NCBI GenBank assembly: GCA_017940185.1
Contig: JAGAZE010000012.1
Location: 1 to 43,627 of the forward strand
Source: Bacteroidaceae bacterium
Lineage (GTDB): Bacteria; Bacteroidota; Bacteroidia; Bacteroidales; Bacteroidaceae
Length of the DNA stretch: 43,627 bases
Direction of reading: 5' to 3'
Numbering within the stretch: the first letter of the stretch is position 1; each line of letters opens with the position of its first letter. Below are positions 25,675-34,239 of this stretch, in pieces. The position numbers and the translations under genes were made by a program. A model generated the notes under the pieces. That model had not been told where the DNA came from, did not search any database, and saw only the letters and a list, made by a program, of their open reading frames with translations.

Positions 25675-27156
25675 ATGATTGCCGACGAACTACGATGCCG
25701 CATATTAGCCGCCTTCGGTTTTCTGCCCACCGAAGAGCAAGAGCATGCCATCAGCGTGTGCATCGACTTCGTGACAAGTCCCGACACCCGGTCCGTGATG
25801 TTGCTGCGCGGATGTGCAGGCACAGGCAAGACGCTGCTGGCAAGCGCCATCGTGCGCACACTGGCAGAAATAGGGCAATCCACAGTGCTCCTCGCACCCA
25901 CGGGGAGAGCGGCAAAGGTGTTTGCCCTCAACAGCGGACAGACAGCACACACCATACATCGACACATATACAGACAACAGCAGCTCACTGCCGACATGAG
26001 CGGATTCCAACTGGGATACAATCGCGCCAAACGATGCCTGTTCGTTGTCGACGAAGCATCAATGGTGAGCAACACCTACGGCGGCGACAACTTCGGAAGC
26101 GGCCGACTGCTCGACGACCTGGTGCGCTTTGTCTACAGCGGCGCCGGATGCCGGCTCATGCTCATCGGCGACCACGCACAACTGCCGCCTGTAGGAGAGA
26201 ACAATTCGCCGGCATTGCAGCGAGAAGAGCTGGAACACTACGGGCTCACAGTGCACGAAGCCACCCTCGACACCGTCATGCGACAAAGTCAACTGTCAGG
26301 AATACTTTGGAACGCCTCACACATACGACAGCTGGCAGGACGCGACACGCACAACCTAATGCCCAAAGTGAGACTGAAAGGATTTGCCGACATACACTAC
26401 GTGAGCGGCGAAGAACTCATCGACACGCTCGCCAATAGCTTGCAACGCGTAGGAGAAGACGAGATGATAGTCATCACACGCTCCAACCGCAGAGCCAACA
26501 TCATCAACAACGGCATACGACACCACGTCTTCGACAGAGAAGAAGAACTCGAAGGAGGCGACATCGTGATGACAGTGCGCAACAACTACTACTGGCTGAA
26601 GCCACATAGCGACGAACAGCAAACCATCAAACAACCAAACGACCGAACCACCATGGACATCGGCATTGAGGTGCCCGACTTCATAGCCAACGGCGACCGC
26701 GCCATTGTGCGCCGGCTGCGGCATCACCGCCAACTCTACGGATTTCACTTTGCCGACGCCACACTGCGATTTCCCGACTACGACAATATGGAGCTGACAG
26801 CCACACTCCTGCTCGACACGCTACACTCCGACACTCCTGCACTCGACGCAGAAAGCAACCAGCGACTCTACAGCGCCGTGAGCGAAGACTATCAACACCT
26901 ACACACCAAAGCCGAGCGAATAAAAGCCATCAAACAAGACTCCTACTACAACGCGCTGCAAGTGAAGTATGCCTACGCCGTCACATGCCACAAAGCACAA
27001 GGAGGACAATGGGCACACGTCTATGTAGACCAGGGATTTATCACTGCCGACACCATCGGAGACGAACACATACACTGGCTCTACACCGCTTTCACGAGGG
27101 CATCCGAGCACCTCTTTCTCATCAACTGGCCCACAGAAATGACAGAACAGGAATAA
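25675..27156 (+). CDS. RecD-like superfamily 1B DNA helicase
   Basis: A 493-residue ATP-dependent helicase of the RecD2/Dda/Pif1-like group, which moves 5' to 3'. Motifs in order: Walker A RGCAGTGKTLLAS (about 45-57), LAPTGRAAKV (about 74-83), Walker B LFVVDEASMVS (about 122-132), GDHAQLPPVG (about 163-172), and the C-terminal AVTCHKAQGGQW (about 438-449) and YTAFTRASEHLFLI (about 470-483). It lacks the N-terminal HhH domains of full RecD2, so resembles Dda. A Gln/Pro/Asn-containing insertion at about 315-327 (QQTIKQPNDRTT) is encoded by an octamer tract like that before hutU. Repair or replication restart is the likely role. Confidence 0.88.
   Translation: MIADELRCRILAAFGFLPTEEQEHAISVCIDFVTSPDTRSVMLLRGCAGTGKTLLASAIVRTLAEIGQSTVLLAPTGRAAKVFALNSGQTAHTIHRHIYRQQQLTADMSGFQLGYNRAKRCLFVVDEASMVSNTYGGDNFGSGRLLDDLVRFVYSGAGCRLMLIGDHAQLPPVGENNSPALQREELEHYGLTVHEATLDTVMRQSQLSGILWNASHIRQLAGRDTHNLMPKVRLKGFADIHYVSGEELIDTLANSLQRVGEDEMIVITRSNRRANIINNGIRHHVFDREEELEGGDIVMTVRNNYYWLKPHSDEQQTIKQPNDRTTMDIGIEVPDFIANGDRAIVRRLRHHRQLYGFHFADATLRFPDYDNMELTATLLLDTLHSDTPALDAESNQRLYSAVSEDYQHLHTKAERIKAIKQDSYYNALQVKYAYAVTCHKAQGGQWAHVYVDQGFITADTIGDEHIHWLYTAFTRASEHLFLINWPTEMTEQE
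26621..26652. repeat. Four octamers inside the helicase gene
   Basis: AAACCATC, AAACAACC, AAACGACC, GAACCACC and then ATGG. The order and the following ATG closely mirror the hutU leader at 12567-12595 (15 shared bases AACAACCAAACGACC). Family relatives, from memory, do not carry the encoded residues, so this looks like a repeat inserted in frame. Confidence 0.65.
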
Positions 27157-27223
27157 ACCTTCACAACACAACAACGTCATATATAACAAGGAACAGAAAA
27201 CTATCAATCAACATACACACATC

Positions 27224-28036
27224 ATGAAACGACTACTGACACTAATGGTCATCGCACTGAGCTGTGCCACGATGACCCAAGCACAAGACTGCAACAACTG
27301 CCAGAAACACAAAGGCGCACCCACCGACCTGGCACAAAAGAAAACCGACGACATGGTGGCGCAATACGATCTCAACGCCGAGCAGGCCGCCAAGCTGCTT
27401 GCGCTCAATAAGGAATACGCCGCCAAGCTGTCGCCACGCGCACCACGCCACCATCACCACGGAGCTGCACCCGCACATCAGTGCAAGAAAGGCGAAGCAC
27501 ATCAGTGCAAGCAAGGCAAGCCTGCAGCCATGAAGTGCGACAAATGCAAAGAAGGAGGCAAGTGCGACAAATGCGCCGCCAACCAATGCACCGACTGCGA
27601 CCCAGTAAACGGAAAACACTGCACAAAGTGCAAGCAAGGCAAGCCCGCAGCGCAACCCATGAAGTGCGACAAGTGCAAAGAAGGAGGCAAGTGCGACAAA
27701 TGCGCCGCCAACCAATGCACCGACTGCGACCCAGTAAACGGAAAACACTGCACCAAATGCAAAGAGGGACAAGCACACCAGTGCAAACAGGGACAAGCAC
27801 ACCAGTGCAAAAAAGGCGAAGCACACCAGTGCAAACAAGGCAAACCCGAAGGGAAAGACTGTGGCAAGCAGGGCGAAGCACACCAGTGCAAACAAGGCAA
27901 ACCTCACGGACACCACCACAAAGCCCAAGCCAACCCTGAACAGATGAAGCAGTATCAGGCAGAATACGATGCACAACTGAAAAAAATAATGACTGCCAAA
28001 CAATACAAAGCCTACAAAAAAGCTCAAGAGAAATAA
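27224..28036 (+). CDS. Cysteine-rich exported repeat protein in a DUF4890-like frame
   Basis: A 270-residue protein with a signal peptide (LLTLMVIALSCATMTQAQ). The two ends together look like the Bacteroidales DUF4890 family: KKTDDMVAQYDLNAEQAAKL (about 39-58) and YDAQLKKIMTAKQYKAYKKAQ (about 247-267). Between them lies about 160 residues with some 23 cysteines: a 43-residue block with eight Cys (MKCDKCKEGGKCDKCAANQC, TDCDPVNGKHCTKC) occurs twice, flanked by seven HQCKxGxA-type units and His clusters (RHHHHG, HGHHHK). CxxC pairs and HxC units suggest metal or redox binding in the periplasm or outside. It starts 67 bases after the helicase gene. Function unknown. Confidence 0.75.
   Translation: MKRLLTLMVIALSCATMTQAQDCNNCQKHKGAPTDLAQKKTDDMVAQYDLNAEQAAKLLALNKEYAAKLSPRAPRHHHHGAAPAHQCKKGEAHQCKQGKPAAMKCDKCKEGGKCDKCAANQCTDCDPVNGKHCTKCKQGKPAAQPMKCDKCKEGGKCDKCAANQCTDCDPVNGKHCTKCKEGQAHQCKQGQAHQCKKGEAHQCKQGKPEGKDCGKQGEAHQCKQGKPHGHHHKAQANPEQMKQYQAEYDAQLKKIMTAKQYKAYKKAQEK
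27530..27769. repeat. 129-bp tandem duplication in the cysteine-rich gene
   Basis: Copy one runs 27530-27658; copy two begins at 27659 and stays nearly identical to about 27769. Only a few silent differences are seen (for example CAAATGC against CAAGTGC), so the duplication is recent or kept uniform. Further short repeats (CACCAGTGCAAA and forms) flank it at 27480-27520 and 27770-27900. Confidence 0.85.
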
Positions 28037-28065
28037 ATCTTTTTATTGGAAAAACACATAGTAAT

Positions 28066-28098
28066 GTGGGACAGGCACGCACTACCTGTCCCACTCTT
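28066..28098 (+). terminator. Terminator after the cysteine-rich gene
   Basis: Perfect stem GTGGGACAGG (28066-28075) with CCTGTCCCAC (28085-28094), followed by TCTTGTTAT. The T-tract is weak, so termination may be partial. Confidence 0.65.
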
Positions 28099-28138
28099 GT
28101 TATATCTATTGCCTAATCGGCGTGCAAGTGTAGCCTAA

Positions 28139-28204
28139 TTGCAGTATGATTGGGCAACAGTTGCAGTGTGATTGGGGAACAGTTGCAGTGTGATTGGGCT
28201 ACAG
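28139..28204. repeat. Three tandem 22-nt direct repeats upstream of tig
   Basis: Units at 28139-28160, 28161-28182 and 28183-28204 share TTGCAGTRTGATTGGG-N-N-ACAG with one to three differences. The exact period of 22, two helical turns, puts all units on the same face of the DNA. They lie 143 bases upstream of the tig -33 element. The sequence differs from the 22-nt family at 9856 and 41132. No gene is seen in 28037-28434 apart from this array, the terminator and the promoter. Confidence 0.85.
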
Positions 28205-28346
28205 TAGGAAATCAAGGGTTAATCAATTAGAATTGGGAGCACAGACGATTGGCCTCTCAACGCAATCAGTGTCGAGTGCATGCTTATCGGCGTGTGGACG
28301 ACAGCGCAGAAAGACATTGCCAAGAGACAAGATAAATGCACGGATT

Positions 28347-28378
28347 TTTGGCATTCTCCCCACACTTCTCTACCTTTG
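28347..28378 (+). promoter_or_regulatory. tig promoter
   Basis: TTTG (28347-28350) and TACCTTTG (28371-28378) are exactly 20 bases apart, a perfect Bacteroidetes promoter. It leaves a leader of about 50 bases to the ATG at 28435. Confidence 0.85.
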
Positions 28379-28434
28379 CACCTCCAAAAGCCTACCCCAC
28401 CATAGGCAAACGCCCATAAAGCATAAAAACAGAT

Positions 28435-29799
28435 ATGAACATTACATTTGAAAATCCCGACCACATCAATGGTAAGATGACGCTCACTGTAGAAGAGACC
28501 GACTTCAAGGAGCGCGTAGAAAAGAAGCTGAAAGACTATCGTCGGCGTGCCAACGTGCCTGGATTCCGACAGGGGCACGCCCCCATGCAGTACATACAGA
28601 AAGTGTACGGCATGAGCGTAAAGATGGAAGAAATCAACCATGTAGTCAACGATGCCATCTACGGCTACATGAAAGACAACAAGATAGGCATGCTCGGTTC
28701 CCCCATGCCCGCCGAAGAGCAAAAGGAACAAGACCTGGAAGGCACTGCACCCTACACCTTCGTGTTCGACATTGCCGTGGCACCCGAAATAAGCATCAAG
28801 TTGTCGAAGCACGACCAAGTGCCGATGTACCACATCAGCGTGGACGACAAGCTCATCGACCAGCAAGCCGAACAGCACCGCAGACAGTTCGGGCACTACG
28901 AAAAAGCCGAACAATACGATGCTGAAAAGCAAGACATACTGAGAGGAACACTTACCGAACTCGACGCCGACGGCAACGAGAAAGAGGAAGGCATACGCAT
29001 AGAAGAAACCATGCTCATGCCCAAATACTTCAACGAGCAGAGCCAAGCCGACATCTTCAGCACCGCAAAGCCTGGAGAGACACTCACATTCAACCCGCGA
29101 AAGGCCTATCAGGACAACGACAGCGAAGTGGCAGCCCTGCTCAAGAAAAAGAAAGAAGAAGTGGCAGACATCACCGCCGATTTCCACTTCAACGTAACAG
29201 AAGTGTCGCGCTTCACACCCGCCGAACTGGGTACAGAGCTCTACGACAAACTCTTCCAGCCCGGAACAGTGAAGACGGAAGAGGAATTCCGCGCACAGAT
29301 AGCAGCACAGATAGCAGCACAGTTGGAGCAAGACGCTCACTACCGGTTCGGCATCGACCTGCGCAAGCACCTTACGAAAAAGGCCGGCAACATCATCCTG
29401 CCAGAGGAATTGCTCAAACGCTTCATGAAGGAAAACAATAAAGACAAGGGCGATGACTATGTAGAGCAAAACTTCAAAGGAAGCATCGAGGCACTGAAGT
29501 GGCAACTCATCAAAGATCAGCTCATCGACACCTACGAAGTAAAGATAGAAAACGACGACGTGCTCAACGTAGCCCGCGACACCGCCCGGCAGCAGTTCGC
29601 ACAGTACGGCATGCAAAACGTACCCGAGGAATACATAAACAAATATGCCGATGACATGCTCAAGAAAGAAGACTTCATGCGCAACTGCATCGACAGAGCT
29701 GCCGAACAACGACTCTTCGACAAACTCAAGACAGTAGTAAAAGTCGTGGATAAAGATATCAACCTCGACGACTTCAATAAGCTTTTTGAAGAAAAGTAA
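28435..29799 (+). CDS. tig: Trigger factor
   Basis: The ribosome-associated chaperone that meets new proteins at the exit tunnel. The 454-residue chain has the ribosome-docking motif PGFRQGHAP (about residues 42-50) in the N-terminal domain, a diverged peptidyl-prolyl-isomerase-like middle part (about 150-250) and a long helical C-terminal domain (about 255-440). The start MNITFENPDHINGKMTL is usual for Bacteroidetes. It has its own promoter and terminator, directly upstream of clpP-clpX, the conserved tig-clpP-clpX order. Confidence 0.93.
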   Translation: MNITFENPDHINGKMTLTVEETDFKERVEKKLKDYRRRANVPGFRQGHAPMQYIQKVYGMSVKMEEINHVVNDAIYGYMKDNKIGMLGSPMPAEEQKEQDLEGTAPYTFVFDIAVAPEISIKLSKHDQVPMYHISVDDKLIDQQAEQHRRQFGHYEKAEQYDAEKQDILRGTLTELDADGNEKEEGIRIEETMLMPKYFNEQSQADIFSTAKPGETLTFNPRKAYQDNDSEVAALLKKKKEEVADITADFHFNVTEVSRFTPAELGTELYDKLFQPGTVKTEEEFRAQIAAQIAAQLEQDAHYRFGIDLRKHLTKKAGNIILPEELLKRFMKENNKDKGDDYVEQNFKGSIEALKWQLIKDQLIDTYEVKIENDDVLNVARDTARQQFAQYGMQNVPEEYINKYADDMLKKEDFMRNCIDRAAEQRLFDKLKTVVKVVDKDINLDDFNKLFEEK

Positions 29800-29833
29800 A
29801 CAAACAATAATTCTGAAGCATAAAATTACATTA

Positions 29834-29876
29834 GCACACGCGGGTGATGAAATATCACTCGCGTGTGTGTTTTTTT
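29834..29876 (+). terminator. Terminator between tig and clpP
   Basis: Stem CACACGCGGGTGAT (29835-29848) pairs with ATCACTCGCGTGTG (29854-29867) with one mismatch, then TG and a run of seven T. This is a strong intrinsic terminator. Confidence 0.85.
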
Positions 29877-29910
29877 CTTACAAACGATACGATGAAATAA
29901 AAAGAAATGC

Positions 29911-29918
29911 TATCTTTG
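29911..29918 (+). promoter_or_regulatory. clpPX promoter (-7 element)
   Basis: TATCTTTG fits the Bacteroidetes -7 consensus 49 bases before the clpP ATG. I see no good TTTG at the expected -33 place. Its position after the terminator makes clpPX a separate unit from tig. Confidence 0.6.
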
Positions 29919-29967
29919 TAACGCGCAGGGCGCAGCAACAACGTAACACACTAACATACACACACAT

Positions 29968-30660
29968 ATGAACGACTTCAGAAAATATGCCGTACACCAC
30001 CTCGGCATCAGTTCGCAGACAATTGACTCCGTGGTGCGGGCACAAGCACAATACCTCAACCCCTACATTCTCGAAGAACGACAGCTCAATGTAACCCAAA
30101 TGGACGTCTTCTCGCGCCTGATGATGGAACGTATCATCTGGCTCGGAACCGAAATCAACGACTACACGGCCAACACGCTGCAGGCACAGTTGCTCTATCT
30201 CAACTCCGTAGATCCCACAGCCGACATCAGCATCTACATCAACTCACCAGGCGGAAGTGTCACAGCAGGACTCGCCATCTATGACACCATGCAGTTTGTC
30301 GCTGCCGACGTCAGTACCATCTGCACTGGCATGGCAGCCTCAATGGCAGCAGTGTTGCTCGTAGCCGGAAAGGAAGGTAAACGCCAAGCGCTACAACACA
30401 GTCGCGTGATGATACACCAACCACTGGGAGGCGTGCAGGGACAAGCATCCGACATTGAGATAGAAGCGCGCGAAATACAGAAATTCAAAAAAGAGCTCTA
30501 TACCATCATCGCCGATCACTCACACACACCCTACGACAAAGTGTGGGCCGACAGCGACCGCAACTATTGGATGACGGCTCAAGAGGCAAAAGACTATGGC
30601 ATGATAGACGACATACTGACACGCAAAACCCAAGAAGTCAACACCCCGAAGGCTGAATGA
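29968..30660 (+). CDS. clpP: ATP-dependent Clp protease proteolytic subunit ClpP
   Basis: The serine peptidase barrel of the ClpXP machine. The Ser-His-Asp triad is visible: Ser in [12 protein letters not shown] (about residue 119-121), His in [10 protein letters not shown] (about 143) and the later Asp in [11 protein letters not shown] (about 196). The oxyanion loop [11 protein letters not shown] is at about 91-101. The 230-residue length includes a longer N-terminal region than in E. coli, usual for Bacteroidetes. Its TGA overlaps the clpX ATG (ATGA), so the two are translationally coupled. Confidence 0.96.
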   Translation: MNDFRKYAVHHLGISSQTIDSVVRAQAQYLNPYILEERQLNVTQMDVFSRLMMERIIWLGTEINDYTANTLQAQLLYLNSVDPTADISIYINSPGGSVTAGLAIYDTMQFVAADVSTICTGMAASMAAVLLVAGKEGKRQALQHSRVMIHQPLGGVQGQASDIEIEAREIQKFKKELYTIIADHSHTPYDKVWADSDRNYWMTAQEAKDYGMIDDILTRKTQEVNTPKAE

Positions 30661-31892
30661 AAAAAAAAAGATGCAACTTCTGCGGTCGCACCGACAATGA
30701 GGTGCGACTGCTCATCAATGGACTCGATGGCAATATATGCGACGATTGTGTGCGACAAGCATACGACATACTCAAGTCATCGGGCATGCTGCCACAACAA
30801 GGCAGCCACGGCAACAAGCACAGCACCGACAACGCAGCACACAAGCAACAACGCGACATACCCAAACCGAAAGAGATCAAGCAACATCTCGACCAATACG
30901 TCATCGGGCAAGACGATGCCAAGCGCTACCTGAGCGTTGCCGTCTACAACCACTACAAGCGCCTGGCGCAGAAGGATACCGACACCGAGGCCGATGGCGT
31001 AGAGATAGAGAAGAGCAACATCATCATGGTGGGCCCCACAGGCACAGGCAAAACACTCATGGCACGCACCATAGCCCAACTGCTTGACGTGCCGTTCACC
31101 ATTGTCGACGCCACAGTATTCACCGAGGCCGGATACGTGGGCGAAGACGTGGAAAGCATTCTCTCCCGACTCCTGCAAGTGGCCGACTACAACGTAGCCG
31201 ACGCTGAACGAGGCATTGTCTTTATCGACGAAATCGACAAGATAGCGCGCAAGGCCGACAACCCAAGCATCACACGCGATGTCAGCGGAGAAGGCGTACA
31301 GCAAGGACTGCTGAAACTGCTCGAAGGAACCAACGTCAACGTGCCCCCACAGGGAGGACGCAAGCACCCCGACCAGGAATATATCAAGGTCAACACACGC
31401 GACATTCTCTTCATATGCGGAGGTGCGTTCGACGGAATAGAAAACAAAATAAGCCAACGGCTCAACAAACGGTTGCTGGGATTCAACTCGCTGCAAGACC
31501 TGCCGCAGTTCGACAAAAACAACCTTATGCAGTATATACTGCCGCAAGACCTCAAGGCCTTCGGACTCATACCCGAAATCATCGGTCGCCTTCCCATCCT
31601 GACCTATCTCAACCAACTCGACCGCGCTGCGCTGCGACGCATATTGGTGGAACCGAAAAACTCTATCATCCGACAATACACCAAACTCTTTGCAATGGAC
31701 GGCGTGAAGCTCACCTTTGACGAACAAGCACTGGACTTCATCGTCGACAAAGCCGTTGAATACAAACTCGGCGCACGCGGACTAAGAAGCATCGTGGAAA
31801 CAATGATGATGCAAGCCATGTTTGAAACACCATCAAAGAAGATAAAAACACTACGCGTGACACTCACCTATGCTAAAGAGCATTTTAGCTGA
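30657..31892 (+). CDS. clpX: ATP-dependent Clp protease ATPase subunit ClpX
   Basis: The AAA+ unfoldase that feeds ClpP. An N-terminal zinc domain (CNFCGR with CDDC, Cys at about 6, 9, 28 and 31) selects substrates and adaptors. Walker A is [11 protein letters not shown] (about 124-134) and Walker [12 protein letters not shown] (about 189-199); the IGF-type ClpP loop region reads LLGFNSLQD (about 278). The C-terminal small domain ends near 405. The length of 411 is normal. It overlaps clpP by four bases and is followed by recQ after 49 bases, possibly in the same transcript. Confidence 0.97.
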   Translation: MKKKRCNFCGRTDNEVRLLINGLDGNICDDCVRQAYDILKSSGMLPQQGSHGNKHSTDNAAHKQQRDIPKPKEIKQHLDQYVIGQDDAKRYLSVAVYNHYKRLAQKDTDTEADGVEIEKSNIIMVGPTGTGKTLMARTIAQLLDVPFTIVDATVFTEAGYVGEDVESILSRLLQVADYNVADAERGIVFIDEIDKIARKADNPSITRDVSGEGVQQGLLKLLEGTNVNVPPQGGRKHPDQEYIKVNTRDILFICGGAFDGIENKISQRLNKRLLGFNSLQDLPQFDKNNLMQYILPQDLKAFGLIPEIIGRLPILTYLNQLDRAALRRILVEPKNSIIRQYTKLFAMDGVKLTFDEQALDFIVDKAVEYKLGARGLRSIVETMMMQAMFETPSKKIKTLRVTLTYAKEHFS

Positions 31893-31941
31893 ACTGACAC
31901 AAAGCAGCCACCACACACACCCACAGCACTAAAGACTACAT

Positions 31942-34149
31942 ATGGCATCACACCCCACTGACAACGTGAAAACTCCAACAACAGAACAGCTCACCCGCCT
32001 GCTGAAGAAATACTTCGGTTTCGACACCTTCAAAGGGCATCAAGAGGCTATCATACGCAATCTGCTGGCAGGCAAAAACACCTTCGTGCTTATGCCCACA
32101 GGAGGCGGCAAGTCGTTGTGCTACCAACTGCCGTCACTCATGATGGAAGGCACTGCCATTGTCATTTCGCCGCTCATAGCGCTGATGAAAAACCAAGTAG
32201 ACGTCATCAACGCCCTTTCCGAAGACGACAGCATAGCACACTTCATCAACTCGTCGCTCAGAAAAGACGACATAGAAAAGGTGAAGCACGACATACTGCG
32301 AGGCAAGACCAAGCTGCTCTACCTCGCTCCAGAGTCGCTGGGAAAAGAAGAGAATATCGATTTCCTCAAGCAAGTGCCCATATCCTTCTACGCCATCGAC
32401 GAGGCACACTGCATCTCGGAATGGGGACACGACTTCCGCCCCGACTATCGGAAAATACGCTCCACCATCGACGGCATCGGACAGGCACCCATCATCACAC
32501 TCACGGCAACCGCCACCGACAAAGTGGCAAGCGACATAAAGAAAAACCTCAACATACTCGATGCCACAGAATTTAAAAGCTCGTTCAACCGACCCAACCT
32601 CTACTATGAAGTGAGGCCGAAGACAAAGGACGTAAACAAGCAAATCATAAAATACATCAGCGAAAACAAAGGCAAGAGCGGCATCATCTACTGCCTGTCG
32701 CGCAAGACGGTGGAAGACCTTGCCGAAGTGCTGCAGGCCAACAACATCAAGGCCGCGCCCTACCACGCCGGCCTGCTGGCACCTGTGCGCTCGCAGACAC
32801 AGGACGATTTTCTGATGGAACGCATCGATGTGATAGTGGCCACCATAGCCTTTGGAATGGGAATAGACAAGGCCGACGTGCGGTTTGTCATACACTACGA
32901 CATACCCAAAAGCCTTGAGGGATACTATCAGGAGACAGGACGCGCCGGACGCGATGGAGGCGAAGGACGATGCATCACCTTCTATGCACGGAAAGACCTG
33001 CAGAAGCTGGAGAAGTTTATGGAGGGCAAACCTGTGGCCGAACAAGACATCGGCAGACAGTTGCTGAAGGAGACCACGGCATATGCCGAGTCATCGCTAT
33101 GCCGCCGCAAACTGCTGCTACACTACTTCGGAGAAGAATACACCCCCGACAACTGCCACAACTGCGACAACTGCCTCCATCCGCAGCAACACATCGAAGC
33201 ACAGGCCGAGCTGCTCATGGTACTGCATGCCATCGATGCTGTGAAAGAGAAGTTTATGAGCGAACACATCATCGACTTTGTGCAGGGGCATCGCACTGAA
33301 GACATCACGGCCTACCGCCACGACGAGTTGCCTGGTTTTGGCGAAGGAGAAAATAAAGACCCGGAGATATGGAACCCCATACTGCGCCAGGCTATGCTCG
33401 ACGGATATATAAAGAAGGACGTGGAGAACTACGGACTGCTGAAAATCACCGAAGAGGGACGAAAATATATGGCATCACCCAAGCCATTCAGCATCGTCAA
33501 AGACCACCACTTCACCAACGACGACTATATGACTGCCGACGCACAGCAGGCGACACCGCTCGACGACACGCTCTTCGCCCTGCTCAAGCAGCAACGGCTC
33601 ACCATGGCCAAACAGCGACGACTGCCTCCCTACATCATCTTCCAAGATATCTCGCTCGTGCAAATGGCCACCTTCTACCCATTCAACATTGACGAACTGA
33701 AAAACATACAGGGCGTCAGCGAGGGAAAAGCAAAGAAATACGGGCAACCCATGTGCGACCTCATCAGGGAATATTGCCAGCAAAACGACATCATACCCCC
33801 AGAGCACTTCAGCACACACACCGTGCCAAAAAAGAACACGCGCAAAATCAATATCATACAACTCATCGACAAGCAGAAGCCCTTCGACCAGATAGCTCGC
33901 GCCGTGGGATGCTCAGAAGAGGAACTCCTCACAGAGATGGAGGCGATAGTGAAAAGTGGTGTACCACTCAAAATCGACTATATCATTCGCGACATTCTCG
34001 ACCCTGACGATGTGGATGAGGTGTACGAATACTACCGCGAGAGCGACACTCCCGACCTTGATGCTGCGCTCGACTACTTTGAAGGACTGTACAACGAAGA
34101 CGAACTCAGACTTGTACACCTCAAGTTCGTCTCTGAACAGGGCAACTGA
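31942..34149 (+). CDS. recQ: ATP-dependent DNA helicase RecQ
   Basis: A 3' to 5' helicase for recombination and fork repair. Motifs: LMPTGGGKSLCYQLP (Walker A, about 50-64), YAIDEAHCISEWGHDFRPDY (DEAH and aromatic loop, about 150-169), and ETGRAGRDGGEGRCITFY (motif VI, about 332-349). The zinc-binding RQC region has CRRKLLLHYFGE and CHNCDNC (about 385-415). An HRDC-like domain is at about 535-610 (LFALLKQQRLTMAKQRRLPP, then YIIFQDISLVQMATFYP). The extra 120 residues at the C-terminus, acidic at the end, are typical of the longer Bacteroidetes RecQ. A terminator follows. Confidence 0.96.
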   Translation: MASHPTDNVKTPTTEQLTRLLKKYFGFDTFKGHQEAIIRNLLAGKNTFVLMPTGGGKSLCYQLPSLMMEGTAIVISPLIALMKNQVDVINALSEDDSIAHFINSSLRKDDIEKVKHDILRGKTKLLYLAPESLGKEENIDFLKQVPISFYAIDEAHCISEWGHDFRPDYRKIRSTIDGIGQAPIITLTATATDKVASDIKKNLNILDATEFKSSFNRPNLYYEVRPKTKDVNKQIIKYISENKGKSGIIYCLSRKTVEDLAEVLQANNIKAAPYHAGLLAPVRSQTQDDFLMERIDVIVATIAFGMGIDKADVRFVIHYDIPKSLEGYYQETGRAGRDGGEGRCITFYARKDLQKLEKFMEGKPVAEQDIGRQLLKETTAYAESSLCRRKLLLHYFGEEYTPDNCHNCDNCLHPQQHIEAQAELLMVLHAIDAVKEKFMSEHIIDFVQGHRTEDITAYRHDELPGFGEGENKDPEIWNPILRQAMLDGYIKKDVENYGLLKITEEGRKYMASPKPFSIVKDHHFTNDDYMTADAQQATPLDDTLFALLKQQRLTMAKQRRLPPYIIFQDISLVQMATFYPFNIDELKNIQGVSEGKAKKYGQPMCDLIREYCQQNDIIPPEHFSTHTVPKKNTRKINIIQLIDKQKPFDQIARAVGCSEEELLTEMEAIVKSGVPLKIDYIIRDILDPDDVDEVYEYYRESDTPDLDAALDYFEGLYNEDELRLVHLKFVSEQGN

Positions 34150-34173
34150 CAGCTCCTATTCTTATATATATGT

Positions 34174-34231
34174 CCCCCGACGATATTCTGCCCAGGTTGC
34201 TGGCAAGATATCGTCGGGGGGTAGTGTTTTT
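34174..34231 (+). terminator. Terminator after recQ
   Basis: Stem CCCCCGACGATAT (34174-34186) and ATATCGTCGGGGG (34208-34220) perfect over 13 bp, then TAGTG and five T. It ends the plus-strand run where it meets the minus-strand PRAI-like gene. Confidence 0.85.
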
Positions 34232-34239
34232 GTTATTGT

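Noticed and set aside
25014-26438. 474-codon plus-strand frame over three genes
   Set aside because: Arg/His/Thr-rich shadow that overlaps the divergent promoter region and two genes on either strand.
28219-29709. 496-codon minus-strand frame over tig
   Set aside because: A shadow of trigger factor, with Phe/Leu/Val runs and no recognisable family.
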